A stretch of 64,000 nucleotides of DNA, taken from assembly GCA_900548905.1 (NCBI GenBank), contig URMK01000020.1, positions 1 to 64,000 on the forward strand. Direction: 5' to 3'. Below the pieces are notes generated by a model. The model did no database searches and was not told the origin of the DNA. It was given only the letters and a program-made list of their open reading frames with translations. Positions 44,230-53,369 of this stretch are shown here, one piece after another. Origin of the DNA: an uncultured Lachnospiraceae bacterium (GTDB taxonomy: Bacteria > Bacillota > Clostridia > Lachnospirales > Lachnospiraceae). Numbering within the stretch: position 1 is the first letter of the stretch; every line of letters begins with the position of its first letter. The translations under genes and the position numbers were made by a program.

Positions 44230-45009
44230 TTATATGCCTGACTGCCCTAATTGGGAACCCTCAGGCCCGTCCCCTTCCAGTTGGTACATAATCCAGGATA
44301 GCACCGTAAATCCGGCAGTTTCCGTACGTAGAATGCGCCTTCCCAGCGTCACGGGCTCAAAGCCGCAGGCAGAAGCCGCTTCCACCTCACTATCCTCGAA
44401 ACCGCCCTCCGGTCCGATAAAAACAGCTACAGACTGCCCGGAACGGATATTCCCGATAAGATCTTTTGTTTTTGCCATCCCCTCCGCCAGCTCATAGGGA
44501 AAAAGCTTTACGTCCATACCTGCCGCAAACTGCAGCGCTTCTCCCATCGGCATAACCGGCATGACCTCCGGCACGATCCGGCGTTTGCTCTGCTTGGCTG
44601 CCGCCTCTGAAATCCCCTGCCATCTGACAAGCTTGTTCTTCTCTTTTTTGGCATCCAGCTTCACCACGCAGCGTTTGGAAGCTACCGGAATTACCGCATA
44701 AGCGCCCAGTTCCACCGCTTTCTGGATCACCAGTTCCATTTTATCCGCCTTTGGCAGACACTGGAACAGGTAAATCCTGGAGGGAAGCTCCAGCCCGTCC
44801 TCTTTTACAAACCGCAGCGTACCGATTACTTCATCCTCCAGGATTTCATCAATCCCGAACCGGTACTCCAGGCCGTCTTTCCCGTTGCTGACAGCAATTT
44901 CTTCCCCGATGCGCATACGCAGCACATTCTTTATATGATTTACGTCACTCCCGGTAATTGTGACCCTTTTTCCCTGAATTTGTCCGGGATCCACAAAAAA
45001 CTGATACAT
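44230..45009 (-). CDS. rsmE: 16S rRNA m3U1498 methyltransferase RsmE
   Basis: SPOUT-class methyltransferase, 259 residues. N-terminal PUA-like domain (HIKNVLRMRIGEEIAVSNG) and C-terminal knot with FIGPEGGFEDSEVEAA and LGRRILRTETAG. It follows prmA by 19 bases; the prmA-rsmE pair is conserved in Firmicutes. Confidence 0.96.
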   Translation of the reverse strand: MYQFFVDPGQIQGKRVTITGSDVNHIKNVLRMRIGEEIAVSNGKDGLEYRFGIDEILEDEVIGTLRFVKEDGLELPSRIYLFQCLPKADKMELVIQKAVELGAYAVIPVASKRCVVKLDAKKEKNKLVRWQGISEAAAKQSKRRIVPEVMPVMPMGEALQFAAGMDVKLFPYELAEGMAKTKDLIGNIRSGQSVAVFIGPEGGFEDSEVEAASACGFEPVTLGRRILRTETAGFTVLSWIMYQLEGDGPEGSQLGQSGI

Positions 45010-45028
45010 CCTCTATCCGTTTCTCCTG

Positions 45029-46018
45029 TCACAGAGGCTTTCTGGCGGTCACTCCCACCCATTCGCCCTGATAGGTTACTTCCAGCACTTCCAGCCCTGC
45101 CGCCTTCACCGCTTCCACTACCGCGCTTTCCTTATCATCAATAATTCCTGAAGTGATATAAATCCCGCCCGGCTTCAGCTGGTTTACGATAACCGGTGAG
45201 AGGGCTGCAAGCACATCCGCCAGAATATTTGCCGTCACAATATCATAACAGCCGTATCCCACCCTGTCCCGGATTTCCGCTTCCGTAATGATATTCCCTA
45301 TCATCATTTCAAACCGGTCCGGATCGATGTGGTTGGATTCCAGATTTTCACGCACCGCTTCTACGGCGCAGATATCCAGATCCGTGCCCACAACGTTATG
45401 CGCCCCGAACAGCAGAGCCAGAATCCCCAGTATCCCGCTGCCGGTCCCCACATCCAGGAGCGTCGTATCCGGTGTCACATACTTTTTAAGCTGTCGGATA
45501 CAGAGCTGGGTGGTTTCATGCATTCCCGTCCCGAAAGCCGTTCCCGGATCGATATGAAGCACCATTCTGTCCTCATCTTCCTTTTCCGCCTCTTCCCAGG
45601 AAGGTATGACAAGAATATCATCTATATAAAACTGATGAAAATACTGTTTCCAGTTATTGATCCAGTCAATATCCTCTGTTTCCTCCACCGTAATGCTGCC
45701 TTCTCCGATATCACAGAACATACGGAGCCCGTCCAGCTCCTTCCGCACCCTCTCCGTCACCGCCTTTTCGTCCGTATCTTCCCCATTCACCTGAAGCCGT
45801 CCGTCCTCTGTTTCCTCCACAAAAAAACTGAGCCAGGCAATCCCGTCGTCCGCCGGACCTTCCGGAAGGATATCCACAAACATCTGCTCCTTCTCCGCCG
45901 CGGTAAGCGGCACCTTGTCCTCTATCTGCGCACCCTCCAGGCCGATGTCATAAAGTGTGCTTATAATAATATCTTCCGCATCCGTTACGGTTTTTATTTT
46001 AAATTTTTTCCATTTCAT
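45029..46018 (-). CDS. prmA: Ribosomal protein L11 methyltransferase PrmA
   Basis: SAM-dependent trimethylation of L11. 329 residues with SAM motif I LLDVGTGSGILGILAL and the catalytic post-I/IV region DIVTANILADVLAALSP. N-terminal region is acidic and recognises L11. GGAGCAGGGAAAG before ATG. First gene of prmA-rsmE. Confidence 0.95.
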   Translation of the reverse strand: MKWKKFKIKTVTDAEDIIISTLYDIGLEGAQIEDKVPLTAAEKEQMFVDILPEGPADDGIAWLSFFVEETEDGRLQVNGEDTDEKAVTERVRKELDGLRMFCDIGEGSITVEETEDIDWINNWKQYFHQFYIDDILVIPSWEEAEKEDEDRMVLHIDPGTAFGTGMHETTQLCIRQLKKYVTPDTTLLDVGTGSGILGILALLFGAHNVVGTDLDICAVEAVRENLESNHIDPDRFEMMIGNIITEAEIRDRVGYGCYDIVTANILADVLAALSPVIVNQLKPGGIYITSGIIDDKESAVVEAVKAAGLEVLEVTYQGEWVGVTARKPL

Positions 46019-46082
46019 CTTTCCCTGCTCCTAACAACGGTTCCCTGGTTTCCGGATCTTTCTCTTCCTCCGGTAAGCCCCG

Positions 46083-46132
46083 TTAACTACATACCAGTTA
46101 ATTATCTTAACACAAAGGACAGCCAACCACAA
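46083..46132 (-). promoter_or_regulatory. Candidate promoter and inverted repeat upstream of prmA
   Basis: TTGTGG (46127-46132), 17 bases, TAAGAT (46104-46109) on the minus strand. TTAACT-N7-AGTTAA (46083-46101) lies immediately downstream of the -10 and might be an operator. Confidence 0.5.
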
Positions 46133-46151
46133 GGATTTTGGGGAATTTCCC

Positions 46152-46793
46152 CTACTTACGGCCCCCTCCGTCCCGTTTCATGGAAAAGAACCTGTCCAGC
46201 CCCATACGTACCGCTTCCGCATGGTCAAAAGCCAGGCCCCTCTCTGCGGCCGTATCAAATAAAGGCCTGCACCGATACTCCCGGCCATCGGTTTCTTCCA
46301 CCCGATAAGAAAAAGAGGCACCCGTTTCCTCGGATTCCAGACAAATCCGTTCCCCTTCCCCATCCTTTTCCTTCCGGACCCGGAACCAGGCTGCCCGGGC
46401 CGCATCATCCCCTGCCTGTATCTTCGGGCCGTCCCCATCCACTATCGCCATATATGCCACAGAAATTATCCGGGTACGGGGATCCCGTTCCACCTCTCCA
46501 AAGGTATACAGCTGCTCCAGACATATTCCTTTCACTGCGGTCTCTTCTTCCAGCTCCCGCGCTGCAGCCTCCCGGAGAGATTCCCCCATTTCCACAAACC
46601 CGCCGGGCAGCGCCCAGCAGCCTATAAAGGGATGGTTTTTCCGTTGTATCAACAGCAGCCTGACATTTTCGCCCCTGTTATCCACAGCGAAAATCAGCAT
46701 ATCCACGGTTACAGACGGACGTTCATAATCACGGGGCCGGTACGTCTTAAGAAACTCCTCCTCTGTAAGGCCATTTTTATCCACCAATTCCAT
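46152..46793 (-). CDS. NUDIX hydrolase
   Basis: Hydrolyses a nucleoside diphosphate-linked substrate not predictable from sequence. 213 residues; the Nudix box is GGFVEMGESLREAAARELEEE (about 71-91; the usual final EEXG is EETA). The N-terminal extension TYRPRDYERPSVTVDMLIF resembles the NrtR/ADP-ribose-type Nudix proteins, but no DNA-binding winged helix is convincing. Start at 46793 after GGAGG. Confidence 0.85.
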   Translation of the reverse strand: MELVDKNGLTEEEFLKTYRPRDYERPSVTVDMLIFAVDNRGENVRLLLIQRKNHPFIGCWALPGGFVEMGESLREAAARELEEETAVKGICLEQLYTFGEVERDPRTRIISVAYMAIVDGDGPKIQAGDDAARAAWFRVRKEKDGEGERICLESEETGASFSYRVEETDGREYRCRPLFDTAAERGLAFDHAEAVRMGLDRFFSMKRDGGGRK

Positions 46794-46833
46794 ACTTACC
46801 CTCCACTCTGCCGCACCTTCCGTACAGGCAGGA

Positions 46834-46884
46834 TTACCATTCACGGTCCCTTTGGGCGGCGGGCAAAGGGACCGTGAATGGTAA
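46834..46884. repeat. 21-bp perfect inverted repeat
   Basis: Arms at 46834-46854 and 46864-46884 are exact complements over 21 bases (outer ends TTACCATTCACGG), with a 9-base GC-rich loop. It sits between the divergent NUDIX and MFS genes, just before the MFS promoter. The ends resemble the GTAAC...GTTAC palindromes elsewhere in the window. Confidence 0.9.
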
Positions 46885-46914
46885 CATTTCCTCTATTTTA
46901 ACACAGCACTGCCC

Positions 46915-46968
46915 TTGACACCAGATACCTTGTCTTTTATAATCAAGAGGCAATACTTACTTAAGTAT
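46915..46968 (+). promoter_or_regulatory. Consensus promoter plus operator-like palindrome of the MFS gene
   Basis: Perfect TTGACA (46915-46920), 17 bases, perfect TATAAT (46938-46943). ATACTTA-CT-TAAGTAT (46953-46968) follows at about the transcription start. A full-consensus promoter with a central start-site palindrome suggests repression by an unlinked regulator. Confidence 0.85.
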
Positions 46969-47008
46969 ATTTAATAAGTCTGAATCCCGTCTTGAAAGGA
47001 AAATTACT

Positions 47009-48178
47009 ATGATGACTTTACTGCTGCTTATTATTTACATATCCTTTATCAGCCTGGGTCTGCCGGATTCTCTGCTGGGCTCCGCCTGGCCCGTTATGTA
47101 TGGAGAGCTTCAGGTTCCGGTCTCTTTTGCCGGTGTTATCTCCATGATTATTGCAGGTGGTACCATAATTTCCAGCTTTTTCAGCGAAAAAATCATACGG
47201 CGCCTGGGTACCGGCCTTGTCACGGCCATCAGTGTATTGATGACGGCCGCCGCCCTGCTCGGCTTTTCCATGTCCCATTCCGCCTGGCTTCTCTGCCTGC
47301 TTGCCGTTCCCTACGGCCTGGGAGCCGGAAGCGTGGATGCCGCCCTGAATAACTTTGTGGCGCTTCATTATAAAGCGCACCATATGAGCTGGCTTCACTG
47401 CTTCTGGGGAATCGGGGCAACCGCAGGTCCTTTTATCATGTCACTCTGCCTGAACAGAGGAAACAGCTGGCACAGCGGCTACCTGTCCATTGCCCTGATC
47501 CAGATCGTTCTCACTGTGTTTCTTTTTCTTTCCCTTCCTTTATGGAAAAAACAGCGGACCGGAACCGATCCGTCGGAACATGAGATACAGAATACCTCTC
47601 TTTCTTTTTCCCAGGTATTAAAACTTCCCGGCGCCCGACCGGCACTGCTCTGCTTCTTCGGCTATTGTGCTCTGGAAGCCTCGGCAGGGCTGTGGGGAAG
47701 CAGCTACTTTGTCCTTGCCAGAGGAATCCCTGCGGAAAAAGCCGCCCAATGGACCTCCCTGTTCTATTTCGGAATCACCTTCGGCCGTTTTATCAGCGGT
47801 TTTCTTTCCATGAAGGTATCCGACAAAAATATGGTACGTCTGGGCCAGGCAATAGCTCTGGGTGGGATCCTTGTCCTCTGCCTGCCATTCGGTTCCCCTG
47901 CTATATGCGGAGGATATTTTCTTATCGGTTTGGGCTGCGCCCCTATATACCCCAGCCTGCTCCACGCTACCCCCGCTAACTTCGGCCGGAAGAATTCCCA
48001 GGCTATCATGGGAATCCAGATGGCCTGCGCTTATGTGGGAAGCACGTTCATGCCTCCTTTGTTCGGACTCATCGCCCAATATGTGAATGTGCGCCTGTTC
48101 CCCGTTTTCCTTCTCTTATTCGTCCTCCTTATGATCCTGACGGCGGAAAAGTTGAAAATCAAAACGGAAATCTCATAA
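47009..48178 (+). CDS. Major facilitator superfamily transporter
   Basis: 389 residues with twelve predicted transmembrane helices and no soluble domain. Small residues recur in the first helices (PDSLLGSAWP; AAGTI-type GGTIISSF), and motif A-like sequence lies after helix 2 (EKIIRRLGTG). It resembles the FucP/NarK-less sugar or drug MFS branch, but the substrate is not evident. A two-codon ATG-ATG start follows AAGGAAAA. It is the only gene in its transcription unit. Confidence 0.87.
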   Translation: MMTLLLLIIYISFISLGLPDSLLGSAWPVMYGELQVPVSFAGVISMIIAGGTIISSFFSEKIIRRLGTGLVTAISVLMTAAALLGFSMSHSAWLLCLLAVPYGLGAGSVDAALNNFVALHYKAHHMSWLHCFWGIGATAGPFIMSLCLNRGNSWHSGYLSIALIQIVLTVFLFLSLPLWKKQRTGTDPSEHEIQNTSLSFSQVLKLPGARPALLCFFGYCALEASAGLWGSSYFVLARGIPAEKAAQWTSLFYFGITFGRFISGFLSMKVSDKNMVRLGQAIALGGILVLCLPFGSPAICGGYFLIGLGCAPIYPSLLHATPANFGRKNSQAIMGIQMACAYVGSTFMPPLFGLIAQYVNVRLFPVFLLLFVLLMILTAEKLKIKTEIS

Positions 48179-48194
48179 TAATAAGCCCCAACAG

Positions 48195-48252
48195 CATAAA
48201 AAACAGCCGGCACACGCTGCGGTTCCCTGAAAGGGACACAGCCTGTGCCGAC
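48195..48252 (-). terminator. Terminator of the hrcA-grpE-dnaK-dnaJ operon
   Basis: CGGCACA (48208-48214) pairs with TGTGCCG (48244-48250), with an inner TCCCT/AGGGA hairpin; TTTTTTATG follows on the minus strand. It lies between convergent dnaJ and MFS genes. Confidence 0.8.
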
Positions 48253-48279
48253 CGTCAATAATCCGGATTTTTGTTTTTC

Positions 48280-49452
48280 TTACTTCCAAAATCCTTTTTT
48301 CTTCTTTTCTTTCCCTTCTGCGGTACCATTCTCGCCCATCTTCTTAGCCGCATTCAGGCTGTCACCGGATGCCTCATCGAATTTCTTCAACAGCTCCTTC
48401 GCTTCTCCGGAAAGCTTATCAGGCACCTGGACCACCAGGGTTACATAATGATCGCCTCTCACCTCTTTGTTGCGGAGGTTGGGCACACCCTTGCCTTTCA
48501 GCCGGATCTTGGTATCCGTCTGTGTCGCAGGCTTCACATCATAGATCACCTTTCCGTCCACTGTATCGATGACAACTTCACCGCCCAGTGCCGCTACGGC
48601 AAAGGATACGGGAACCGTGGAATAGATATTATAATCCTGACGCTGGAAAATGGGATGACGGCCCACAATCACCTCTACAAGCACGTCACCTCTGGGCCCG
48701 CCGTTGACGCCGGGTTCTCCCATACCGGCCAAACGCTTGCACTGGCCATTATCAATACCTGCAGGAATATCCACTTCAAAGCGCTTTTTCATAGGGACAT
48801 ATCCGCTTCCATGGCAATCCATACATTTTTCTTTTATCACCTTGCCGGTACCATTACAATCCGGACAGGTCTGAACATTACGCACCGTACCGAAGAAGGA
48901 CTGCTGTGTAAATACCACCTGGCCCTTACCGCCGCACTTAGGACAGGTAATAGGCTGTGTGCCCGGCTTCGCCCCTGTTCCGTGACAAGTCTTACATTCT
49001 TCTTTTACATTTAATTCTATGGTCTTGGCGGTGCCGAATACCGCCTCTTCAAAGGTTATATGGACACTGGTACGTAAATTTGCCCCTTTCATGGGCGCAT
49101 TGCTGGCCCTGCCGCTTCTGCGCGAACCGCCGCCAAAGAAATCGCCAAAGATATCACCGAAAATATCGCCAAAGTCTGCACTGTTAAAATCAAAGCCGCC
49201 GAAGCCGCCGCCGGCACCCCCGTCAAAGGCCGCATGGCCGAACTGGTCATACTGTCTCCTTTTTTCAGGATCGCTCAGGACCGCATATGCCTCTGATGCT
49301 TCCTTAAATTTCTTTTCAGCCTCCGCATCTCCCGGATTCATATCAGGATGGTATTTTTTGGCGAGGACTCTGTATGCTTTTTTAATGGCTGCGTCGTCAG
49401 CATTTTTCTCAATGCCTAAGACTTCATAATAATCTCTCTTTTGTTCCGCCAT
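48280..49452 (-). CDS. dnaJ: Chaperone DnaJ
   Basis: Hsp40 co-chaperone stimulating DnaK ATPase. 390 residues: J domain with the HPD motif (YHPDMNP, about 37), Gly/Phe-rich linker (about 75-115), four CxxCxGxG zinc repeats (CKTCHGTG, CPKCGGKG, CPDCNGTG, CMDCHGSG), and the C-terminal substrate-binding domain. Last gene of the HrcA operon; a 100-base gap with a hairpin separates it from dnaK. Confidence 0.97.
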   Translation of the reverse strand: MAEQKRDYYEVLGIEKNADDAAIKKAYRVLAKKYHPDMNPGDAEAEKKFKEASEAYAVLSDPEKRRQYDQFGHAAFDGGAGGGFGGFDFNSADFGDIFGDIFGDFFGGGSRRSGRASNAPMKGANLRTSVHITFEEAVFGTAKTIELNVKEECKTCHGTGAKPGTQPITCPKCGGKGQVVFTQQSFFGTVRNVQTCPDCNGTGKVIKEKCMDCHGSGYVPMKKRFEVDIPAGIDNGQCKRLAGMGEPGVNGGPRGDVLVEVIVGRHPIFQRQDYNIYSTVPVSFAVAALGGEVVIDTVDGKVIYDVKPATQTDTKIRLKGKGVPNLRNKEVRGDHYVTLVVQVPDKLSGEAKELLKKFDEASGDSLNAAKKMGENGTAEGKEKKKKGFWK

Positions 49453-49505
49453 AATTGCCTCCCTTGGTTCTGCCTCAACAGGACAGAATCACTATTATCT
49501 GAACG

Positions 49506-49541
49506 CAACACTAAGGGACACTGCAGTGCCCCCTAGTGTTG
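49506..49541. other. Hairpin in the dnaK-dnaJ intergenic gap
   Basis: CAACACTA and TAGTGTTG (8-bp outer arms) enclose GGG/CCC and ACTGCAGT pairing. No T tract follows on the minus strand, so it may adjust mRNA stability or dnaJ expression rather than end transcription. A plus-strand T run follows but no plus-strand gene does. Confidence 0.6.
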
Positions 49542-49553
49542 TATTTTTTAAGC

Positions 49554-51428
49554 TTAAACCTCTCTGAAATCACCGTCGATTACATCATCTTCCGGTGCGG
49601 AGCCTGTATCAGCTGCGCCTGCATCTGCCGCGCCGCCCATATCCGGGCCTGCGCCGCCTGCTGCCTGAGCCTGCTCGTAAACCTTGGAGAACAGGGTCTG
49701 TGCGCTCTGCATCAGTTTTTCCTGCGCCGCCTTCATGTCTGCAACCTGGGATTCTGTCATTTCCTGATCCTTGGTCTGATCCAGCAGAGCCTTCAGCGCA
49801 CTCAGATCTGCCTGTACGCTTGCCTTGTCGGCTTCAGGAATCTTATCTCCCACATCCTCCAGGGCTTTTTCGGTCTGGAATACGAAGGAATCCGCTTCAT
49901 TTCTGGCGTCAATTGCTTCTTTTCTCTTCTTATCCTGCGCTTCATATTCAGCAGCTTCCTTTACGGCCTTGCTGATATCATCTTCGGACATATTGGAACC
50001 GGCTGTAATGGTGATATGCTGTTCTTTTCCTGTACCCAGATCCTTGGCGGATACATTTACGATACCATTGGCATCGATATCAAAGGTAACCTCAATCTGA
50101 GGCACACCGCGTCTTGCCGGCGGAATGCCGTCCAGCCTGAACTGTCCGAGGGACTTGTTATCCTTTGCAAACTGTCTTTCTCCCTGAAGAACGTTGATGT
50201 CTACAGCAGTCTGGTTGTCTGCTGCGGTGGAGAAAATCTGGCTCTTCTTGGTAGGGATTGTTGTATTTCTCTCAATCAGCCTTGTTGCCACGCCGCCCAT
50301 GGTTTCGATGGACAGGGACAGAGGAGTAACATCCAGAAGAAGGATATCGCCTGCGCCTGCATCGCCGGCCAGCTTGCCGCCCTGAACGGAAGCGCCGATA
50401 GCAACACATTCGTCCGGATTCAGCGTCTTGCTGGGCTCATGGCCCGTCATTAATTTTACCTTATCCTGTACAGCAGGAATACGTGTGGAACCGCCTACAA
50501 GAAGTACCTTGCCCAGCTCGGACGCGGTTACGCCGGCATCCTTAAGAGCATTCTGAACGGGAATAGCCGTTCTTTCCACAAGGTCGTGGGTAAGCTCATC
50601 AAATTTCGCTCTTGTCAGATCCATATCAAAGTGCTTCGGTCCATCCGCTGTTGCTGTGATGAAAGGAAGGTTGATGTTGGTCGTGGTTGCGCTGGAAAGC
50701 TCTTTCTTCGCTTTTTCAGCCGCTTCACGGAGTCTCTGCATAGCCATCTTATCGCCGGACAAATCAATGCCTTCCTGCTTCTTGAATTCACTTACCATCC
50801 AGTCGATAATCTTATTGTCAAAATCATCGCCGCCCAGACGTGTATCACCGTTCGTTGCGAGAACTTCGATGACACCGTCACCGATTTCGATGATGGAAAC
50901 GTCGAAGGTACCGCCGCCCAGGTCGTATACCATGATTTTCTGTTCTTTTTCATTATCCAGGCCATAAGCAAGAGCTGCTGCCGTAGGCTCATTGATGATA
51001 CGCTTTACATCCAGGCCTGCGATCTTTCCCGCATCCTTGGTAGCCTGACGCTGTGCATCATTGAAATAAGCGGGTACGGTAATCACCGCCTCATTCACCT
51101 TTTCACCAAGATAATTCTCAGCATCCGCTTTCAGCTTCTGGAGAATCATTGCAGAAATTTCCTGGGGGGAATATTTCTTTCCGTCAATGTCAACCTTGTA
51201 ATCACTTCCCATATGTCTCTTGATGGAAGCAACGGTTCTGTCCGCATTGGTCACTGCCTGACGCTTTGCAGGCTCGCCTACCAGCCTTTCGCCGGTCTTT
51301 GTAAATGCGACCACACTGGGAGTTGTTCTTGCGCCCTCCGCGTTGGCGATAACGGTGGGTTTACCACCTTCCATAACTGCAACACAGCTATTTGTTGTAC
51401 CTAAGTCGATACCGATAATTTTGCTCAT
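49554..51428 (-). CDS. dnaK: Chaperone DnaK (Hsp70)
   Basis: 624 residues. The ATPase domain starts GIDLGTTNSCVAVMEG, with VYDLGGGTFDVSI and the phosphate motif LVGGSTRIP, followed by a substrate-binding domain and an acidic, Gly/Ala-rich C-terminal lid ending EDDVIDGDFREV. GGAGGAGAC precedes ATG. HrcA-controlled operon member. Confidence 0.98.
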   Translation of the reverse strand: MSKIIGIDLGTTNSCVAVMEGGKPTVIANAEGARTTPSVVAFTKTGERLVGEPAKRQAVTNADRTVASIKRHMGSDYKVDIDGKKYSPQEISAMILQKLKADAENYLGEKVNEAVITVPAYFNDAQRQATKDAGKIAGLDVKRIINEPTAAALAYGLDNEKEQKIMVYDLGGGTFDVSIIEIGDGVIEVLATNGDTRLGGDDFDNKIIDWMVSEFKKQEGIDLSGDKMAMQRLREAAEKAKKELSSATTTNINLPFITATADGPKHFDMDLTRAKFDELTHDLVERTAIPVQNALKDAGVTASELGKVLLVGGSTRIPAVQDKVKLMTGHEPSKTLNPDECVAIGASVQGGKLAGDAGAGDILLLDVTPLSLSIETMGGVATRLIERNTTIPTKKSQIFSTAADNQTAVDINVLQGERQFAKDNKSLGQFRLDGIPPARRGVPQIEVTFDIDANGIVNVSAKDLGTGKEQHITITAGSNMSEDDISKAVKEAAEYEAQDKKRKEAIDARNEADSFVFQTEKALEDVGDKIPEADKASVQADLSALKALLDQTKDQEMTESQVADMKAAQEKLMQSAQTLFSKVYEQAQAAGGAGPDMGGAADAGAADTGSAPEDDVIDGDFREV

Positions 51429-51487
51429 AAGTCTCCTCCATTCTACCGCTTTTTTGCGGCTATTTCATCAGGCAGTGCCTGAAATAC

Positions 51488-52207
51488 TTAATTTGCCACT
51501 TTAACCATACTATGTCTTACCACAGCATCATGATAGGTATAACCCTTCTGGAATTCCTCGGCCACAATGTTCTCACCGAACGCCTCATCCTCCACATGCA
51601 TAACCGCATTATGGTAATTGGGATCAAATTCCTGACCGGCAGCTTCAATGGGTTTAACCCCCATGTTATCCAGCTCGGTCATCAGCTGTTTATATACCTT
51701 GTTCATGCCTTCCACAAAAGCGGAACCCTTCTCATCCTCAGGAACAGCCGCCAACCCTCTTTCAAAGTTGTCGACCACCGGGAGGATTTTTTCAATCACG
51801 CTTTTTGCTCCGGTTTCGAACATTGCTGACTTTTCTTTATCCGTACGCTTACGGAAATTCTCGAATTCGGCCATCTGACGCTTTACTCTGTCTTCCAGTT
51901 CATCAATTTTGGCCTTAAACGCATCTTCCTTTTTATCTTTTTTCTTTTTCTTGAAAAAGCCTTCTTTTTCAGCCGCCGGTCCGTCATCCTGTGCGGAATC
52001 ATCTTCCGGGAAGCTTTCTTCCCAGCCGTCCGCTTCTTCACTGCTGCATGCTTCACATTCTCCGGCAGGATTTTCGCCGTTCTCCGCGTCCATAGCCGGA
52101 TCCGCATCCGCTGCCCCGGAAGCCCCCTGTGCTGTTTCTTCTCCTGCCTTCGCCTCAGAAGCAGTATCCATTTCTTCCTCCAGGTTCCGGTTATCTTTAT
52201 TTTCCAT
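51488..52207 (-). CDS. grpE: Nucleotide exchange factor GrpE
   Basis: Accelerates ADP release from DnaK. About 239 residues with a long acidic N-terminal extension (about 1-95, rich in Glu, Asp, Ala), a Lys-rich patch FFKKKKKDKKED, the dimerising coiled coil (EDRVKRQMAEFENFRKRTDKE) and the C-terminal beta wing (GVKPIEAAGQEFDPNYHNAV). Start uncertain: ATG at 52207 chosen; GTG at 52240 is also in frame. Confidence 0.94.
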   Translation of the reverse strand: MENKDNRNLEEEMDTASEAKAGEETAQGASGAADADPAMDAENGENPAGECEACSSEEADGWEESFPEDDSAQDDGPAAEKEGFFKKKKKDKKEDAFKAKIDELEDRVKRQMAEFENFRKRTDKEKSAMFETGAKSVIEKILPVVDNFERGLAAVPEDEKGSAFVEGMNKVYKQLMTELDNMGVKPIEAAGQEFDPNYHNAVMHVEDEAFGENIVAEEFQKGYTYHDAVVRHSMVKVAN

Positions 52208-52266
52208 CTTCTGCTTCACTCCATTCTGTGTATCTGACACCTTCTATTTTTGCACTTTGAATCACC

Positions 52267-52312
52267 TTTTTACAGTCTGTGCCGTAAATGCACAGACCTG
52301 CTGGACAGTTAC
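52267..52312. repeat. GTAACT palindromic repeat, copy 3 (long form), abutting hrcA
   Basis: On the minus strand it begins GTAACTGTCCAG right after the hrcA stop codon and contains the GTCTGTGC-ATTTACG-GCACAGAC hairpin, ending TGTAAAAA. It is the close relative of 42681-42727. Its position between hrcA and grpE means it is transcribed inside the heat-shock mRNA and may be a processing or stability element. Confidence 0.75.
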
Positions 52313-53347
52313 CTATTTTTTCTTATATAACGTATCCAGCTGGGTCATCAGATTCTTCAGGATTCCCACAACCTTGTCATAATCCATACGCTTTGGCCCT
52401 ATAATACCGACAGTCCCCTTAATTCCTTCGCCCAGCTCATAGGTGGCTGTCACTATACTGCAGTCTTTCATTGTCTGTACAGGCGTTTCGTTACCGATAT
52501 AGACCTGGATGCCAGTACTGTTCTCATCAGCCAGTGTTTCCTGAACAATTTGGTTTAATGCCTGTTTTTCTTCAAAAGTGGTAATAAGCTGTCCTGCAAG
52601 CTCTTTATCCGCGAGCTCCGGATATTTCAGGATATTATTGGTGCCGCTCGTATAAATCTCCAGGTCCTCATCCGCCTGTATGGCTGCCGCCACCGCATCG
52701 ATGATTTCCCCCACCATATCGCTGTGTATGCCCGCCTGCTGCTTCAGGTTAGCTATCATCCCCAGATTAATCTCATCCAGGCTCTTCCCGTTTAAATGGG
52801 TATTCAACAGGATATTCAGCTTCAATATGGTTTCCTGGTCGGGCGCTTCCTCCACATGGAGCATGGTGTTCTTAATCACATTGCCTTCCACCACGATAAC
52901 CGCCAATACCTGGTGTTCATCCACCTTGGACAGCTGGATGAACTTAAGCTTATTCCCATGATAAAGCGGCGATGAAATCATTGCCGCATAATTGGTGTTC
53001 ACTGCAAGAACCTTTGCAACCTGCCGGAGAAGATGGTCCATCTTATCTTCTTTCTCCACGAGAAGCTCTCTTAATTCCGTCACTTCCCGATCCTTTTCTG
53101 CCAGCATGCTGTCAACGTATAGCCGGTAGCCTTTATCGGAAGGAATCCGGCCTGCAGAGGTGTGGGGCTGGAGGATGTATCCCAGTTCTTCCAGGTCTGC
53201 CATCTCATTACGAATTGTGGCTGAACTTAAGTTTAAATCCGTGTACTTGGAAATCGTCCTGCTCCCTACCGGTTCTCCTGTCTCCAGGTAGTTACGGATG
53301 ATTGCCTGCAGAATTTTCATTTTGCGTTCATCCAGTTCGTGCTGCAT
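52313..53347 (-). CDS. hrcA: Heat-inducible transcription repressor HrcA
   Basis: Repressor that binds CIRCE and depends on GroEL for folding. 344 residues: N-terminal winged helix (GSRTISKYTDLNLSSATIRNEMADLEELG), HrcA GAF-like domain and dimerisation region. Its own CIRCE operator lies 23 bases upstream, so it is autoregulated. First gene of hrcA-grpE-dnaK-dnaJ. Confidence 0.97.
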   Translation of the reverse strand: MQHELDERKMKILQAIIRNYLETGEPVGSRTISKYTDLNLSSATIRNEMADLEELGYILQPHTSAGRIPSDKGYRLYVDSMLAEKDREVTELRELLVEKEDKMDHLLRQVAKVLAVNTNYAAMISSPLYHGNKLKFIQLSKVDEHQVLAVIVVEGNVIKNTMLHVEEAPDQETILKLNILLNTHLNGKSLDEINLGMIANLKQQAGIHSDMVGEIIDAVAAAIQADEDLEIYTSGTNNILKYPELADKELAGQLITTFEEKQALNQIVQETLADENSTGIQVYIGNETPVQTMKDCSIVTATYELGEGIKGTVGIIGPKRMDYDKVVGILKNLMTQLDTLYKKK

Positions 53348-53369
53348 TACCTCACCTCATTTCGGGTTG

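Noticed and set aside
45329..46627. 432-codon plus-strand frame opposite prmA and the NUDIX gene
   Set aside because: Antisense to two confident genes; no domain recognised.
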